A stretch of DNA of 64,000 bases from an uncultured Acidobacteriia bacterium (GCA_903909435.1 CAIVVT010000003.1:1-64000); one strand, 5' to 3'; positions 16,373-25,233 are shown, counted from the first letter of the stretch. Notes: generated by a model from the letters alone, not told the origin. Numbers and translations are program-made.

Positions 16373-17632
16373 ATGAGTCATCCAATTCGAAGATTGCCGT
16401 TGGCGTTGATGGCCGAGTTCCTACTCGCAGGCACGGTTTTAGGGCAGAGTCCATTGACCTGGAAGCAAGTGCAAGCCAAGTTTCAGGGAGCCAACCCGAC
16501 GCTGCAGGCGGGTCAGATCGGCATCGAGGAATCCAAGGCATCGGAAGTGACCGCTTTTCTGCGACCCAATCCACAAGTCACCGCTACCATCGACCAACTC
16601 GACCCGTTTACGACGAACCCCTATCGTCCTATCGGGCTCGCGCTGCCGTTAGTCTCCTTGAACTATCTGCATGAGCGGCAGCACAAACGCGAACTGCGAT
16701 TGGAGAGCGCACAAAAGGCCACCGGCATCGCCGTCTCGCAGCAGACGGACCTGGAGCGAAACCTGCTCTTCGGGCTGCGCACCGCCTTCGTTCAGCTACT
16801 GCAGGCCAAACAGGTTCTCGCCCTGGCCAAGGACAACCTCGACTACTTCGATCGGGAACTCACAGTCAGCCGCGCGCGCTTCAATGCGGGCGACATTGCG
16901 CACGTCGATCTGGACCGTCTGGAACTGCAGCGCGTGCAGTACGAATCCGATTTCGAAACCGCGAACGTGAATCTGCGCAGCGCGAAGATCATCCTGCTCA
17001 CCCTGCTGAACGACCGGACGCCGCTGGAGCAGTTCGACGTAACTGGCTCATTCGAGTCGGGCAGCAAACTGGAACCCTTGGACACGTTCCATACGGTCGC
17101 ACTGGAGTCGCGGCCCGACTTGAAGGCGGCAGTTCAAACCATCGAGAAAGCGCAGACCGATTACAAGCTTGCCGTCGCGAACGGTTCCGCCGATCCCACC
17201 TTCGGTGTTGACTTTGCCCGGAACCCCCCGCTCACCGCCTACTTCGGAGTGGGCGTGAATATCCCGCTACGAGTGTTCGACCGTAATCAGGGAGAAAAGG
17301 AACGGACGCGCTTGGACGTTACACGTGCTGAACGCTTGCATGACGCCGCGACGGCGCAAGTCTTCAGCGACGTCGACTCGGCCTACGTGGCTCTGGTCAG
17401 TGCATCGAATCTGCTGCGCGCATACAAAGAGAAGTACCTGGAGACATCCACGCGCGTGCGGGACACGGTCGCATACTCCTACCAGCACGGTGCAGCCGCG
17501 CTCGTAGATTTTCTTGATGCGCAACGCGACTATCGAGCGGTCCAGGCAGCCTATCTCAACCTGACCGGCACCTATCTCACCGCGGTCGGTCAATTGAATC
17601 TCGCCGTAGGCCGCGAGGCCATCGACTACTGA
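16373..17632 (+). CDS. TolC-family outer-membrane channel of the metal-efflux system (CzcC-like)
   Basis: The product has 419 residues with a signal peptide (LPLALMAEFLLAGTVLGQ). Two outer-membrane-efflux repeats follow, with long alpha-helices rich in Ala, Gln and Leu (SRARFNAGDIAHVDLDRLEL; AYSYQHGAAALVDFLDAQRD, the conserved FLDAQR block). It completes the tripartite pump. ATG at 16373 is preceded by GAGG, 61 bases after the pump stop; the frame is open further upstream inside the pump gene, but the signal peptide begins here. It ends with LNLAVGREAIDY. Confidence 0.88.
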   Translation: MSHPIRRLPLALMAEFLLAGTVLGQSPLTWKQVQAKFQGANPTLQAGQIGIEESKASEVTAFLRPNPQVTATIDQLDPFTTNPYRPIGLALPLVSLNYLHERQHKRELRLESAQKATGIAVSQQTDLERNLLFGLRTAFVQLLQAKQVLALAKDNLDYFDRELTVSRARFNAGDIAHVDLDRLELQRVQYESDFETANVNLRSAKIILLTLLNDRTPLEQFDVTGSFESGSKLEPLDTFHTVALESRPDLKAAVQTIEKAQTDYKLAVANGSADPTFGVDFARNPPLTAYFGVGVNIPLRVFDRNQGEKERTRLDVTRAERLHDAATAQVFSDVDSAYVALVSASNLLRAYKEKYLETSTRVRDTVAYSYQHGAAALVDFLDAQRDYRAVQAAYLNLTGTYLTAVGQLNLAVGREAIDY

Positions 17633-17693
17633 TTCAAGTCTTCCTGTAGCGCAGTCATTCGTACTTCGGGGTGCGGGCTGCTATTCTCTTCGA

Positions 17694-18392
17694 ATGGGCG
17701 ATAGACGAGAGTTCCTACTGGGCATGACGATGGCGGCGATTCCGGGACAAGCTCCCGAACCAGGTACAATCTACATTCCCGAGCGGCACTTGGAAAAGGA
17801 CCGCGCGTTTCTGCTTGACTTCATCGAGGAGTTCTCGTTCGCCATGGTGGTGACCGGGCAACCCTCCGTCCAAATTACTAACGTCCCGACAATCCTTGAG
17901 CGCTCGCCGGACGGCAAGGACAAAATCTGGTGGCATCTGGCCAAGGCTAATACTCAAAACGAAGCCATGAAGGGATCGGTGACTATCTCCTTTCACGGTC
18001 CGCACCAGTTCATTTCGCCCAATTGGTACGAGGGCAAGAACGCAGTGCCGACGTGGAATTTCGCAGTCGCCCACGTTACGGGAACTCCGCGCCAGATTGA
18101 GGATGACGTCGCTGTGGCCGCTGGACTGCGCCGCCTGGTGATACGCAATGAAGGCAAGTACGGCGGCGGCGGAGACTGGGATTTCGACAAGATTCCGGAA
18201 GCGCAGTTGAAAGCGATGCGCGGTGGGATTGTTGCCTATGAGATGGCGATCGAACGGCTGGAAGGCAAGTTCAAGCTCGGGCAGGAACGTAGCGAGCAGG
18301 ATCGAGAGGGCGTAATTAAGGGATTGGCGCACGCACCGAAAGAGCGCGACCTGCTGGCGCTGACGAAAGCGTATTATGCCCGGCAGAAGTAA
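17694..18392 (+). CDS. PaiB-like FMN-binding protein with N-terminal Arg-Arg leader
   Basis: The product has 232 residues. The split-barrel FMN-binding domain of the PaiB family is clear: YIPERHLEKDRAFLLDFI, then SVTISFHGPHQFISPNWYE and VPTWNFAVAHVTGTPR. In Bacillus, PaiB is described as a negative regulator of sporulation and protease genes, but no DNA-binding domain is visible here and most family members are probably flavin/heme proteins. The leader MGDRREFLLGMTMAAIPGQ resembles a short twin-arginine signal (RRxFL), unusual for this family, so a periplasmic location is possible. A strong inverted repeat follows the gene. Confidence 0.82.
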   Translation: MGDRREFLLGMTMAAIPGQAPEPGTIYIPERHLEKDRAFLLDFIEEFSFAMVVTGQPSVQITNVPTILERSPDGKDKIWWHLAKANTQNEAMKGSVTISFHGPHQFISPNWYEGKNAVPTWNFAVAHVTGTPRQIEDDVAVAAGLRRLVIRNEGKYGGGGDWDFDKIPEAQLKAMRGGIVAYEMAIERLEGKFKLGQERSEQDREGVIKGLAHAPKERDLLALTKAYYARQK

Positions 18393-18422
18393 CGGCCAGG
18401 TACCAAAGCGAATCGCGTAATG

Positions 18423-18466
18423 ACTGACGGCCGCGGCTCCGGCGAAACGGAGTCGCGGCCGTCAGT
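18423..18466. terminator. Strong bidirectional hairpin terminator
   Basis: A 19-bp stem (18423-18441 with 18448-18466, one G-T pair) encloses the loop GCGAAA. It lies between the converging ends of the PaiB-like gene and the cytochrome operon. No long T-run follows on either side, but position and stability favour a shared terminator. Confidence 0.7.
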
Positions 18467-18489
18467 GAGTTATTGCCTCTGTTTAACGA

Positions 18490-19878
18490 CTACCAGCTAT
18501 CCTTTTTCTTCTGCAGCGACCACAGATAATCCGCTACTCGATTTATGTCCTCTTCCGTGAGGACACTTCTCCAGGAAGGCATGTAAAGCGGAGGAGCGGG
18601 CTTTGATCGGTCCTCCGTGGGGGGCACCTTTCCATTGCGTATGATCGCAATGACCTCGTCCTTTGTGTAGTCATCAGATGCGTGCAGCAGCGATGGCACT
18701 TCCCCACCCTGAGCGTTGGGGTTGGGTACACCTCCTTGCAACTGCAAGCCATGACAGCCGACGCATCCGAAGCGCGCGAAGTTCTGCCTCCCGGCTTCGA
18801 TGGCGGCATCTTCAGGTGTTAGAGTCTTGGACCTTTGCGACAGAATCGCCTGCGCATCCTCCGCCGTCGCTGTAGCCATGAAATTGACAAGTGCCTTGCG
18901 TGCATTTGTCTCCAGGTCATAGACCGGCATGGTACTGCCCGGATACACGAGCGACGGGTTCACGAGTTGCTCATCCAGCCATCCGGGTGAGTGGCGCTTT
19001 GTCACGCCGAGTAGATCGGGACCGGTCTTTGCTCCGACTCCACCGACGTTGTGACACGCAATACAGTTCTTCTCGATGAACAGCTGCCTGCCGTGGCCTG
19101 CACTCGGGATTAGTCGAACACTCGAATAGTAACTCCCCATGTCTTCGCTGGTGAGCGAGAGCATGTAATAAGTGAGTGCGCGTGCCTGCTCCTTCGTGAA
19201 ATGGAAATTGGGCATGGCGGAACCCGCTGAAACGGCATTCGGAGTCAGGAAGTGCCGTTCCAGCCACTCAGGTGCGCGGTGGCTTGCACCCTCCGTAGTC
19301 AGATCCGGTCCAATGCTTCCTCCCACGCCGTTCAGCTTGTGGCAACCGCGGCAACCTTGGGTTTCGAAGAGGTGCCTTCCCTCGGTCAACTCAGGCACGC
19401 CGGGGACATCTCCCTCTTTGTGGCAGCGGCCGCATGAGGCTCGAATATAGTCTTTTGCAAGCAGCGGCGTTTGCCAGAACATCACGTTTCCGTGAGCATC
19501 GGACTTTTCAGTAGCTAAACCTTGTCCACCGTGACAAATGGTGCAGCCGAATTTCGACGGAATGTGCGGGCCCAGCCCCGGGTGGAAGCGGAAGGGCTGA
19601 GGCGCGTTTTTCATTGTTGGATCCTCCACGCCGAGGTGGCAGGTCGTGCAGCGGTCCACGCGCTGCAGGCCTGTGAGCAGTACCTGGTGAATGACCGGGG
19701 GGGACGCAAGGACTGCGGCCTTGGTCAGCGAGTTGGGTTCGCCTTGTGCTTCGAGCTTATGGAAATCGCGCTGGTACACCTTCCAATAGGGTGTGTTGGC
19801 TTGCCAAGCAGCAGCCAGTATCAGCACTAGCGCAAGCAGGCTCAGTACAAAAAAAACCTGAGGTGTTCTGCGTTCCAT
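18490..19878 (-). CDS. Hexaheme c-type cytochrome, last gene of the bc-type complex operon
   Basis: The product has 462 residues with one N-terminal membrane anchor (about 8-24) and six CxxCH heme sites at 77, 112, 149, 176, 272 and 372. The first three lie in a multiheme-like region. The last three head cytochrome c-like domains with candidate methionine ligands (for example SAMPNF, STMPVY, YMPSW). It abuts the cytochrome b gene with no gap and would replace cytochrome c1 as electron carrier. Expected location is the periplasmic face of the inner membrane. Comparable multiheme c subunits accompany Rieske/cytochrome b in Deltaproteobacteria and Acidobacteriota. Confidence 0.88.
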   Translation of the reverse strand: MERRTPQVFFVLSLLALVLILAAAWQANTPYWKVYQRDFHKLEAQGEPNSLTKAAVLASPPVIHQVLLTGLQRVDRCTTCHLGVEDPTMKNAPQPFRFHPGLGPHIPSKFGCTICHGGQGLATEKSDAHGNVMFWQTPLLAKDYIRASCGRCHKEGDVPGVPELTEGRHLFETQGCRGCHKLNGVGGSIGPDLTTEGASHRAPEWLERHFLTPNAVSAGSAMPNFHFTKEQARALTYYMLSLTSEDMGSYYSSVRLIPSAGHGRQLFIEKNCIACHNVGGVGAKTGPDLLGVTKRHSPGWLDEQLVNPSLVYPGSTMPVYDLETNARKALVNFMATATAEDAQAILSQRSKTLTPEDAAIEAGRQNFARFGCVGCHGLQLQGGVPNPNAQGGEVPSLLHASDDYTKDEVIAIIRNGKVPPTEDRSKPAPPLYMPSWRSVLTEEDINRVADYLWSLQKKKDSW

Positions 19879-21165
19879 TTACTCTGCCCCCGCAACAATA
19901 TGAACCCAAGGTGGAACAAGCGCCCAACCCGGCCCACGGAAAAACGTCCCTACGATGATCAGGACAATGTTGATCGCCACGAATATCGTGAAGACTCGGA
20001 TCGCCCACTTTCGGTCGGCCGGCCGACGACTGGGGTTCGTGTCGAAGTACGGAACCGCCATCAAAGCCAACACCATCAACGCTGGCGCGACCACTCCGCC
20101 CAGTAACGCGGAATGACTGACCAGTTCCTGAAGCCCTAGGAAATACCAAGGCGCTTTGGCGGGATTCGGCGTCTTTGCCGGATTGGCTAACTCCTCCAAC
20201 GGTGCGCTCCAAACGAGCGAAAGCGCCATGATCGTGGTTACTGTCGCCATCAGCGCGACAGCTTCGCGGAAGAAAGCGTAGGGGTAGGAAAAGACCACGT
20301 CTTCTTCCTCCTCCGCCGTGACCGTCTCGAAGATCGGCTTGCCTGTGACGACCTCCATCAGGCCATAAGTTTTGTCTTTGGCCGCAGTGGTCACGGTCAG
20401 CGCCGGCGCATCTCCCGGCACGCCTATGGTGACCAACGCTTCGGCCTGATCCTGTTTCAGTTTCCACACGGGCCGCGAGAGTCCGCCGTCCTTGCGGACT
20501 CGCCAGAAGTGAACCATGGTGAGCAGGATTACTGCGGACGGCAGCACGGCCACGTGCAGCACATAGAAGCGCAGTAGCGCCGACTCGCCGACGGAGTGGC
20601 CGCCAAGCAGCAGTTCGCGCAGTTGCTTGCCGACCAGCGGAGCGTAACTGCCGATGTTGGTACCCACCGTGATGGCCCAAAATGCTAGTTGATCCCACGG
20701 CAGCAAATAGCCCGTGAACGACAACCCCAACGTCAGCAGGAATAGGAACACGCCGACTACCCAGTTGAACTGGCGCGGTTTCTTGTAGGAGCCGGTATAG
20801 AACACGCGGCACATATGCAGGAACACGCACACCACCATGCCGTGTGCCGACCAGCGGTGCATGTTGCGCAGGAATCGCCCCAGGAAGACAACGAATTGCA
20901 GGTCTTTCATGTCCTGATACGCTTGCGGCGATTGCGGCCGGTAATAGCACATCAGGGCGACGCCAGTCGTCACCAGGATCAGGAACAGGAAGAACGTGAT
21001 GAAACCGAGATACCACGTGTGTTTGATCTTGAGGTGCTCCTTCTTTACCTTGGCTGGGTGGATGTGCAGCCATAGATTGAGAAAGACCAACTCGGATTTG
21101 CCTTTATCCGTGGACAATGGGTCGCGACGGACAATTGATTGCCAGACATCCCGAATTACATTCAT
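19879..21165 (-). CDS. Cytochrome b of a bc/b6f-type quinol complex (fused b6 plus subunit IV)
   Basis: The product has 428 residues. The N-terminal half has four membrane helices with heme ligands His103 and His117 in helix B ([20 protein letters not shown]) and His204 and His219 in helix D; the 14-residue spacing of the second pair is b6f-like. [14 protein letters not shown] marks the quinol site. After a charged cytoplasmic loop (about 225-300) come three more helices with [13 protein letters not shown], where APWY replaces the classical PEWY Qo motif, as in several anaerobe-type complexes. It exchanges electrons between quinone, Rieske protein and cytochromes. It follows the Rieske gene by 2 bases. 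Confidence 0.92.
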   Translation of the reverse strand: MNVIRDVWQSIVRRDPLSTDKGKSELVFLNLWLHIHPAKVKKEHLKIKHTWYLGFITFFLFLILVTTGVALMCYYRPQSPQAYQDMKDLQFVVFLGRFLRNMHRWSAHGMVVCVFLHMCRVFYTGSYKKPRQFNWVVGVFLFLLTLGLSFTGYLLPWDQLAFWAITVGTNIGSYAPLVGKQLRELLLGGHSVGESALLRFYVLHVAVLPSAVILLTMVHFWRVRKDGGLSRPVWKLKQDQAEALVTIGVPGDAPALTVTTAAKDKTYGLMEVVTGKPIFETVTAEEEEDVVFSYPYAFFREAVALMATVTTIMALSLVWSAPLEELANPAKTPNPAKAPWYFLGLQELVSHSALLGGVVAPALMVLALMAVPYFDTNPSRRPADRKWAIRVFTIFVAINIVLIIVGTFFRGPGWALVPPWVHIVAGAE

Positions 21166-21167
21166 GG

Positions 21168-21629
21168 TTACACCATCAACCGGTAAGCCGGCGGCACTAC
21201 TTTTTCCTTGTCAACGTTCAGTTGTCCGTCGCGAGCGAGAGTCACTTCAAACCATTCCAATCCACGGGGAGCCGGACCATGCTGCACGCTTCCGTCGGAG
21301 ACAAACACACTGCCGTGGCAAGGGCAATGGAATTTCTGATCACTCGGAAAATAGGCCACCGTGCAACCCAGATGAGTGCAGACTGCGCTGGCCACGGCGA
21401 AGCCTTTGTCGCGTTCTCGGAACACGTAGATCTTTTCGTCCGCCAGGAAGGTGGGTGGACCGAAAGGAAAATCGGCAGGGTTGCCAATCTTGAATGCTTG
21501 CGGCGGTTCGTAGAACACGCTCGGGGTCAGGAATCGGACCACGGCCGCGAGGCTTACACCGACTGCAGACCAGAGGGTCACGAATCCGGCCGCGCCCCAA
21601 CTTAGAAAGGATCGTCGCTTCATGTCCAT
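21168..21629 (-). CDS. Rieske [2Fe-2S] protein of the quinol complex
   Basis: The product has 153 residues. The N-terminus [15 protein letters not shown] carries a Tat-type RRSFL motif before one membrane anchor (about 14-33), as usual for Rieske proteins. Cluster boxes are CTHLGC (Cys84, His86, disulfide Cys89) and CPCHG (Cys102, disulfide Cys104, His105), followed by [12 protein letters not shown]. It transfers electrons between quinol at cytochrome b and the c-type cytochromes. Start at 21629 is preferred because GGGAGA lies upstream; a second ATG two codons on is possible. It begins 8 bases after the flavoprotein gene and ends 2 bases before cytochrome b. Confidence 0.92.
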   Translation of the reverse strand: MDMKRRSFLSWGAAGFVTLWSAVGVSLAAVVRFLTPSVFYEPPQAFKIGNPADFPFGPPTFLADEKIYVFRERDKGFAVASAVCTHLGCTVAYFPSDQKFHCPCHGSVFVSDGSVQHGPAPRGLEWFEVTLARDGQLNVDKEKVVPPAYRLMV

Positions 21630-21637
21630 GCTTCTCC

Positions 21638-23482
21638 CTACTCGAATACCTCTCGCTCCTGTTGCTCTAGCGCTTCCATCGTGATGGCGTGGGTTGGACA
21701 GCGCTGCGCGCACAGCCCGCAGCGGATGCACTTTTCTTCGTTTTTGATAATTGCCCCGGCCTGACCGGCCTTCAGTTCAGTCGCGGGCACTCCATAACGC
21801 TGGGCGATCAACTCGTCGTATCGCGCATCGCCGCTCACCTGAACGAGGTCGACCAGACGCAGGCAATTCTCCGGGCAGACGTCCACGCAGCCGGCGCAGA
21901 GGATGCACTTCGAGCCGTCGAAAATCGTGTTGACCTGGCAGTTCAGGCAGCGCAGTCCTTCAGCGCGGCCCTGCTCTTCGTTGAAGCCGAGTTCCACCTC
22001 GGCGATGCCGATGCGCCGGTTGGCCGGCAACACCGGCATGGTCTCCCGGGGAGTGGTGAGGAAGCCGCGCGGCATCTCCCAGTTGGGGAGTATGCGGAAC
22101 CGGCTGAGCACGGTCTTCTTTGTTTTCCCGGTGAGGAACACGTGGATTGAGCGTGCCGCTTTGTGCCCGTTGGCCACGGCCTCCACCAGCACGCGCGGTC
22201 CGAAGGCCACGTCGCCGCCGGCGAATACGCCGGGGGCTGTCGTCATCAGGTTCTCGTCGATCTTCAGAATGCCGCGCGGGGTGACCTGCACCCCTTCTTC
22301 TCCACTCAGGAATGAGAGGTCGGCCTGCTGGCCGATAGCCAGCACCACGCTGTCGCAAGGGATGATCTTTTCCTCTTCGCTGAAGGCCGGATTGAAGCGG
22401 CCGTTCTCGTCGAAGACCGTCAGGCAGCGCCGCACCTTCAGGCCGGTGACGACTCCGTCATGGCCCACGATTTCCTTGGGTCCCCAGCCGTTATCGACTA
22501 CGATGCCCTCGTGCTCGGCTTCGTCTACTTCACCCTTCCAGGCGGGCATTTGCTGGCGGGATTCCAGGCTGACCAGGTTCACTTGCTCAGCCCCCGACCG
22601 CATCGCCATGCGCGCGGCGTCCAAGGCGGGCTGCAAGCTTTCGGCGCCATCTGCTTCGGAACCGCCAGACGTATCCGCGATTTCCTGAACCAGGCGTACT
22701 GCTGCCCGTGCGACGTCGATCGCGACGTTGCCGCCGCCCACGACGATGACTCGTTTGCCCAACTCGATTTCGTAGCCGAGGTTGACGTTGATCAGGAAAT
22801 CGATGCCGTTGTAGACACCCGCGAGGTGCGCTCCCGGGATGTTTAACTCGCGGCCCTTGTTGAGTCCGGTCGCGAGTAGAACTGCATCGAACTTCGAGCG
22901 GAGTTCGGCGAACGAGATGTCGCGCCCAAGCGTCACTCGTGTGTGCAGCTTTACGTCCATCGACAGGATGTTGTCGACTTCCATCTTGATGATTTCGCGG
23001 GGTAGTCGAAAGTGCGGGATGCCGAGGTACAACATCCCTCCGGGCACCGGGGCTGATTCGAAAACCTCTATCGTGTACCCGAGCAGCGCCAGGTCGTGAG
23101 CGCAGGTGAGACCGCAAACGCCAGCTCCCACGATGGCGATGCTCTTCCCGCGCTTGGGAGCGGGGGGTAATTTCTTGCGCGCCGGATCGTGTCCGGCGCC
23201 AAGGTTATGTCGCTCCGTTGCATAGCGCTTTAGGGCGCAGATCGCGATCGGCTCATCGATCTTGCCGCGGCGGCAGTTGTCCTCGCAGGGATGGGCGCAA
23301 ATCCGGCCCAGCACGTAGGCGAACGGGTTTGGCGCTCGAGCCAGGAGGTACGCCTCCTCATCTTTCGATATCCCGATCGCCTGGACGTACCGCCCGCATT
23401 CCGTGTGGATCGGGCAGGCGGCACGACAGGGAATATTGCGGTTGAAATACTCCTGGTCCGGGACCGTGATGGCGTAGCGCAT
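21638..23482 (-). CDS. GltD-like FAD/NAD(P)-dependent Fe-S oxidoreductase
   Basis: The product has 614 residues. An N-terminal Fe-S domain of DPYD/GltD type (cysteines 19, 23, 29, 62, 66, 70) precedes FAD binding at KSIAIVGAGVCGLTCA (113-128), PGGMLYLGIPHFRLP, and the NAD(P) fold at VIVVGGGNVAIDVARAA (245-261). A later GGDVAFGPRVLVEAVANGHKAA closes the FAD fold. The C-terminus adds ferredoxin-like cysteine clusters, CILCAGCVDVCPENC and CIRCGLCAQRCP, for two [4Fe-4S]. It is much longer than plain GltD and no glutamate synthase large subunit is present. In this operon it more likely links NAD(P)H or ferredoxin to the quinol complex. No signal peptide, so cytoplasmic. Confidence 0.85.
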   Translation of the reverse strand: MRYAITVPDQEYFNRNIPCRAACPIHTECGRYVQAIGISKDEEAYLLARAPNPFAYVLGRICAHPCEDNCRRGKIDEPIAICALKRYATERHNLGAGHDPARKKLPPAPKRGKSIAIVGAGVCGLTCAHDLALLGYTIEVFESAPVPGGMLYLGIPHFRLPREIIKMEVDNILSMDVKLHTRVTLGRDISFAELRSKFDAVLLATGLNKGRELNIPGAHLAGVYNGIDFLINVNLGYEIELGKRVIVVGGGNVAIDVARAAVRLVQEIADTSGGSEADGAESLQPALDAARMAMRSGAEQVNLVSLESRQQMPAWKGEVDEAEHEGIVVDNGWGPKEIVGHDGVVTGLKVRRCLTVFDENGRFNPAFSEEEKIIPCDSVVLAIGQQADLSFLSGEEGVQVTPRGILKIDENLMTTAPGVFAGGDVAFGPRVLVEAVANGHKAARSIHVFLTGKTKKTVLSRFRILPNWEMPRGFLTTPRETMPVLPANRRIGIAEVELGFNEEQGRAEGLRCLNCQVNTIFDGSKCILCAGCVDVCPENCLRLVDLVQVSGDARYDELIAQRYGVPATELKAGQAGAIIKNEEKCIRCGLCAQRCPTHAITMEALEQQEREVFE

Positions 23483-23491
23483 GAGTGCCCT

Positions 23492-23899
23492 TTAGTGCTG
23501 AGCTTTCAATTTCTCGATCTCTTCGTCGGATAGGGCCTTGAAGAATGACTTCGGGTCCTTGTCTTTGCGATTGGCCTGGTCATAGGCCAGGAACTCGAAG
23601 ATCTCTTTGCCTTGCGCGTCGCTGATGCCTGAATTCGGCTTGTGCATCATGCGCTTGACATACCGCGACCATTCTTCCCTCGACATCACGGTGTTGATCG
23701 GCCTCGCGATCGTGTGGCACTTGGCACACTTTCCCACGAACAGCTTGTAATTCTTCTGTAGATCCGCAGGATAAGCGGAGACATCAACTTTATCTGGCCC
23801 TTTGTCTTGCGGAAGAACGACATTGCTGCCGCTCTGCGCCGCTAGAATGAACGGGATACAGAGAGAGCCTGCTATTATCGTGCATAGTAGTTTTTGCAT
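23492..23899 (-). CDS. Small periplasmic monoheme cytochrome c
   Basis: The product has 135 residues with a signal peptide (about 1-22, cleavage near AAQ) and one heme site, CAKCH (58-62). RPINTVMSREEWSRYVKRMM is a likely distal-ligand region, with Met84 or Met85 as candidates. The charged C-terminus resembles the cytochrome c-551 type found with green-sulfur reaction centres, but no photosynthetic gene is present. Lying between the heme-porin and the bc-type genes (12 and 9 bases away), it is the natural soluble shuttle between outer and inner membrane. That role is inferred from order. Confidence 0.85.
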   Translation of the reverse strand: MQKLLCTIIAGSLCIPFILAAQSGSNVVLPQDKGPDKVDVSAYPADLQKNYKLFVGKCAKCHTIARPINTVMSREEWSRYVKRMMHKPNSGISDAQGKEIFEFLAYDQANRKDKDPKSFFKALSDEEIEKLKAQH

Positions 23900-23911
23900 T
23901 TCAGTTACTCC

Positions 23912-25204
23912 TTACCACATCAACCTTAAATCCACCTTGAAAAGTTTGTCGGTCACGAGTGCGCCCGAAAGCGGGTCAACGTCTTTTTCGTGGTTGTAAG
24001 TCGCACGCAATACAACGTTGCCTAACTGCGTCAGTCCCTTCTCCGCCCCGACACCCCACGCGTTCGTATGCGAGACCGGTCCTCCAGCGATGTTTTGATT
24101 CAATTGGTCATAACGTGCCATCAGGGCGAATCCTGTCTGCAGGTAGTAATCTACCTCGCCGCGGAACCCGTTCGAGACGAAGCTGGTCTTGGCCCCGCCC
24201 ATGGTGTCTTGCCAGTCGTCCTTGCTCCGGATGTAGCCACCCAGAATGTCAAGCTTGTCGAAGAACAGGTAGTTGCCCATCAGTCCGAACCGCGTCAGGG
24301 TCGGCCTGTACGTGAACTGATCCGGACCACCTGCGTTCTGCACTTGGTCCTTTGTACCCCGATAAGCCATGAGGGTGACTCCGCCATCGGGGCCGAACCA
24401 GTAATCGGCATCGACCCAGTAGTCTTTTGAGTTCTTTGTCGAATTGAACAGAATCTCACTACCGTCCGCATTCAACCCGTTGGTGACTTTAGCAGACACG
24501 GCGAACACCTGTTTGAAATAGTTCGAAGCCCAGGTGTATCCAACGTTGACACCCACCGGATGCTGGTCGAGCGTGAAGCTCAGCGGGTCCACGTTGGTCA
24601 GACTCAAAGCCGGATCGGGAAAGAGATTGTAAAACATGGCGGCCCGTGTTCCCTCCCCTTCCTGTACGTGCATCTGACCCGCCTTCACAAAGTAACTACT
24701 GTTTGCCCGGCCCGCCGTGTATCCACCAATCGCCTGTTCCAGATAGTTCGACCCACCGCTATACAACTCGTAATGGACAAAGTACGAGAAGTTGCTTTCC
24801 GGCACCGCGCCAGCAGCAAACAGCGCAGCCTCATCCATGTTGAAACTACTGAATGAGGTGGACGCGTCGGCTTTGTTCTTGTCAACGGTGAAACTGCCTT
24901 GGGTAATGATCGCCAGAGAGTTCGTGATGCTGAACTTGATGTTCTTATCCAATTCCGATATCTTTGGCGCGGGCTTACTGCCGTCCATCTCGTCCGGCGG
25001 CATCCGATAGCCGAGACGTTTGAACATGTAGCCGTTCTTGTTGAGGGCCGGCGGGATAGTGTGGCAGACGTAGCACTTGACACCGAATTTCCGGGCGAAA
25101 GCCGGTATCGCCTGCATTTTCTGGGGAAGGAAGACGGTACAGATGAGTGCCGCCAGAACGGAGATGACGCTGGGTATCGAGGACTTACTTCGGGGTAGTG
25201 CCAT
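23912..25204 (-). CDS. Cyc2-like outer-membrane cytochrome-porin fusion
   Basis: The product has 430 residues. A signal peptide (about 10-32) is followed at once by PAFARKFGVKCYVCHTIPPA (heme site Cys44-His48) and LNKNGYMFKRLGYRMP. This matches the Cyc2/monoheme-porin pattern: Ala-Phe-Ala-Arg, CxxCH, then P-L-N-x-G-x-F-K-x-x-G-Y. The remaining ~350 residues alternate polar and aromatic residues in barrel-like strands and end KVDLRLMW, an outer-membrane terminal aromatic. Cyc2 proteins conduct electrons from extracellular Fe(II) inward. Whether this member is a true iron oxidase or another extracellular electron conduit needs phylogeny. It heads the respiratory operon. The ribosome-binding site is weak. 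Confidence 0.8.
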   Translation of the reverse strand: MALPRSKSSIPSVISVLAALICTVFLPQKMQAIPAFARKFGVKCYVCHTIPPALNKNGYMFKRLGYRMPPDEMDGSKPAPKISELDKNIKFSITNSLAIITQGSFTVDKNKADASTSFSSFNMDEAALFAAGAVPESNFSYFVHYELYSGGSNYLEQAIGGYTAGRANSSYFVKAGQMHVQEGEGTRAAMFYNLFPDPALSLTNVDPLSFTLDQHPVGVNVGYTWASNYFKQVFAVSAKVTNGLNADGSEILFNSTKNSKDYWVDADYWFGPDGGVTLMAYRGTKDQVQNAGGPDQFTYRPTLTRFGLMGNYLFFDKLDILGGYIRSKDDWQDTMGGAKTSFVSNGFRGEVDYYLQTGFALMARYDQLNQNIAGGPVSHTNAWGVGAEKGLTQLGNVVLRATYNHEKDVDPLSGALVTDKLFKVDLRLMW

Positions 25205-25215
25205 GCGTCCATCTA

Positions 25216-25233
25216 TGGCACGACAAAGACCTA
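25216..25233 (-). promoter_or_regulatory. Weak candidate sigma-54 element before the cytochrome-porin operon
   Basis: On the minus strand, TAGGTCTTTGTCGTGCCA has the invariant GG-N10-GC of a sigma-54 promoter, the only such spacing I found in the gap, but the -12 box is poor. It would start transcription essentially at the ATG of the cytochrome-porin gene. It is considered because an NtrC-type activator gene lies directly upstream. Low confidence. Confidence 0.2.
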
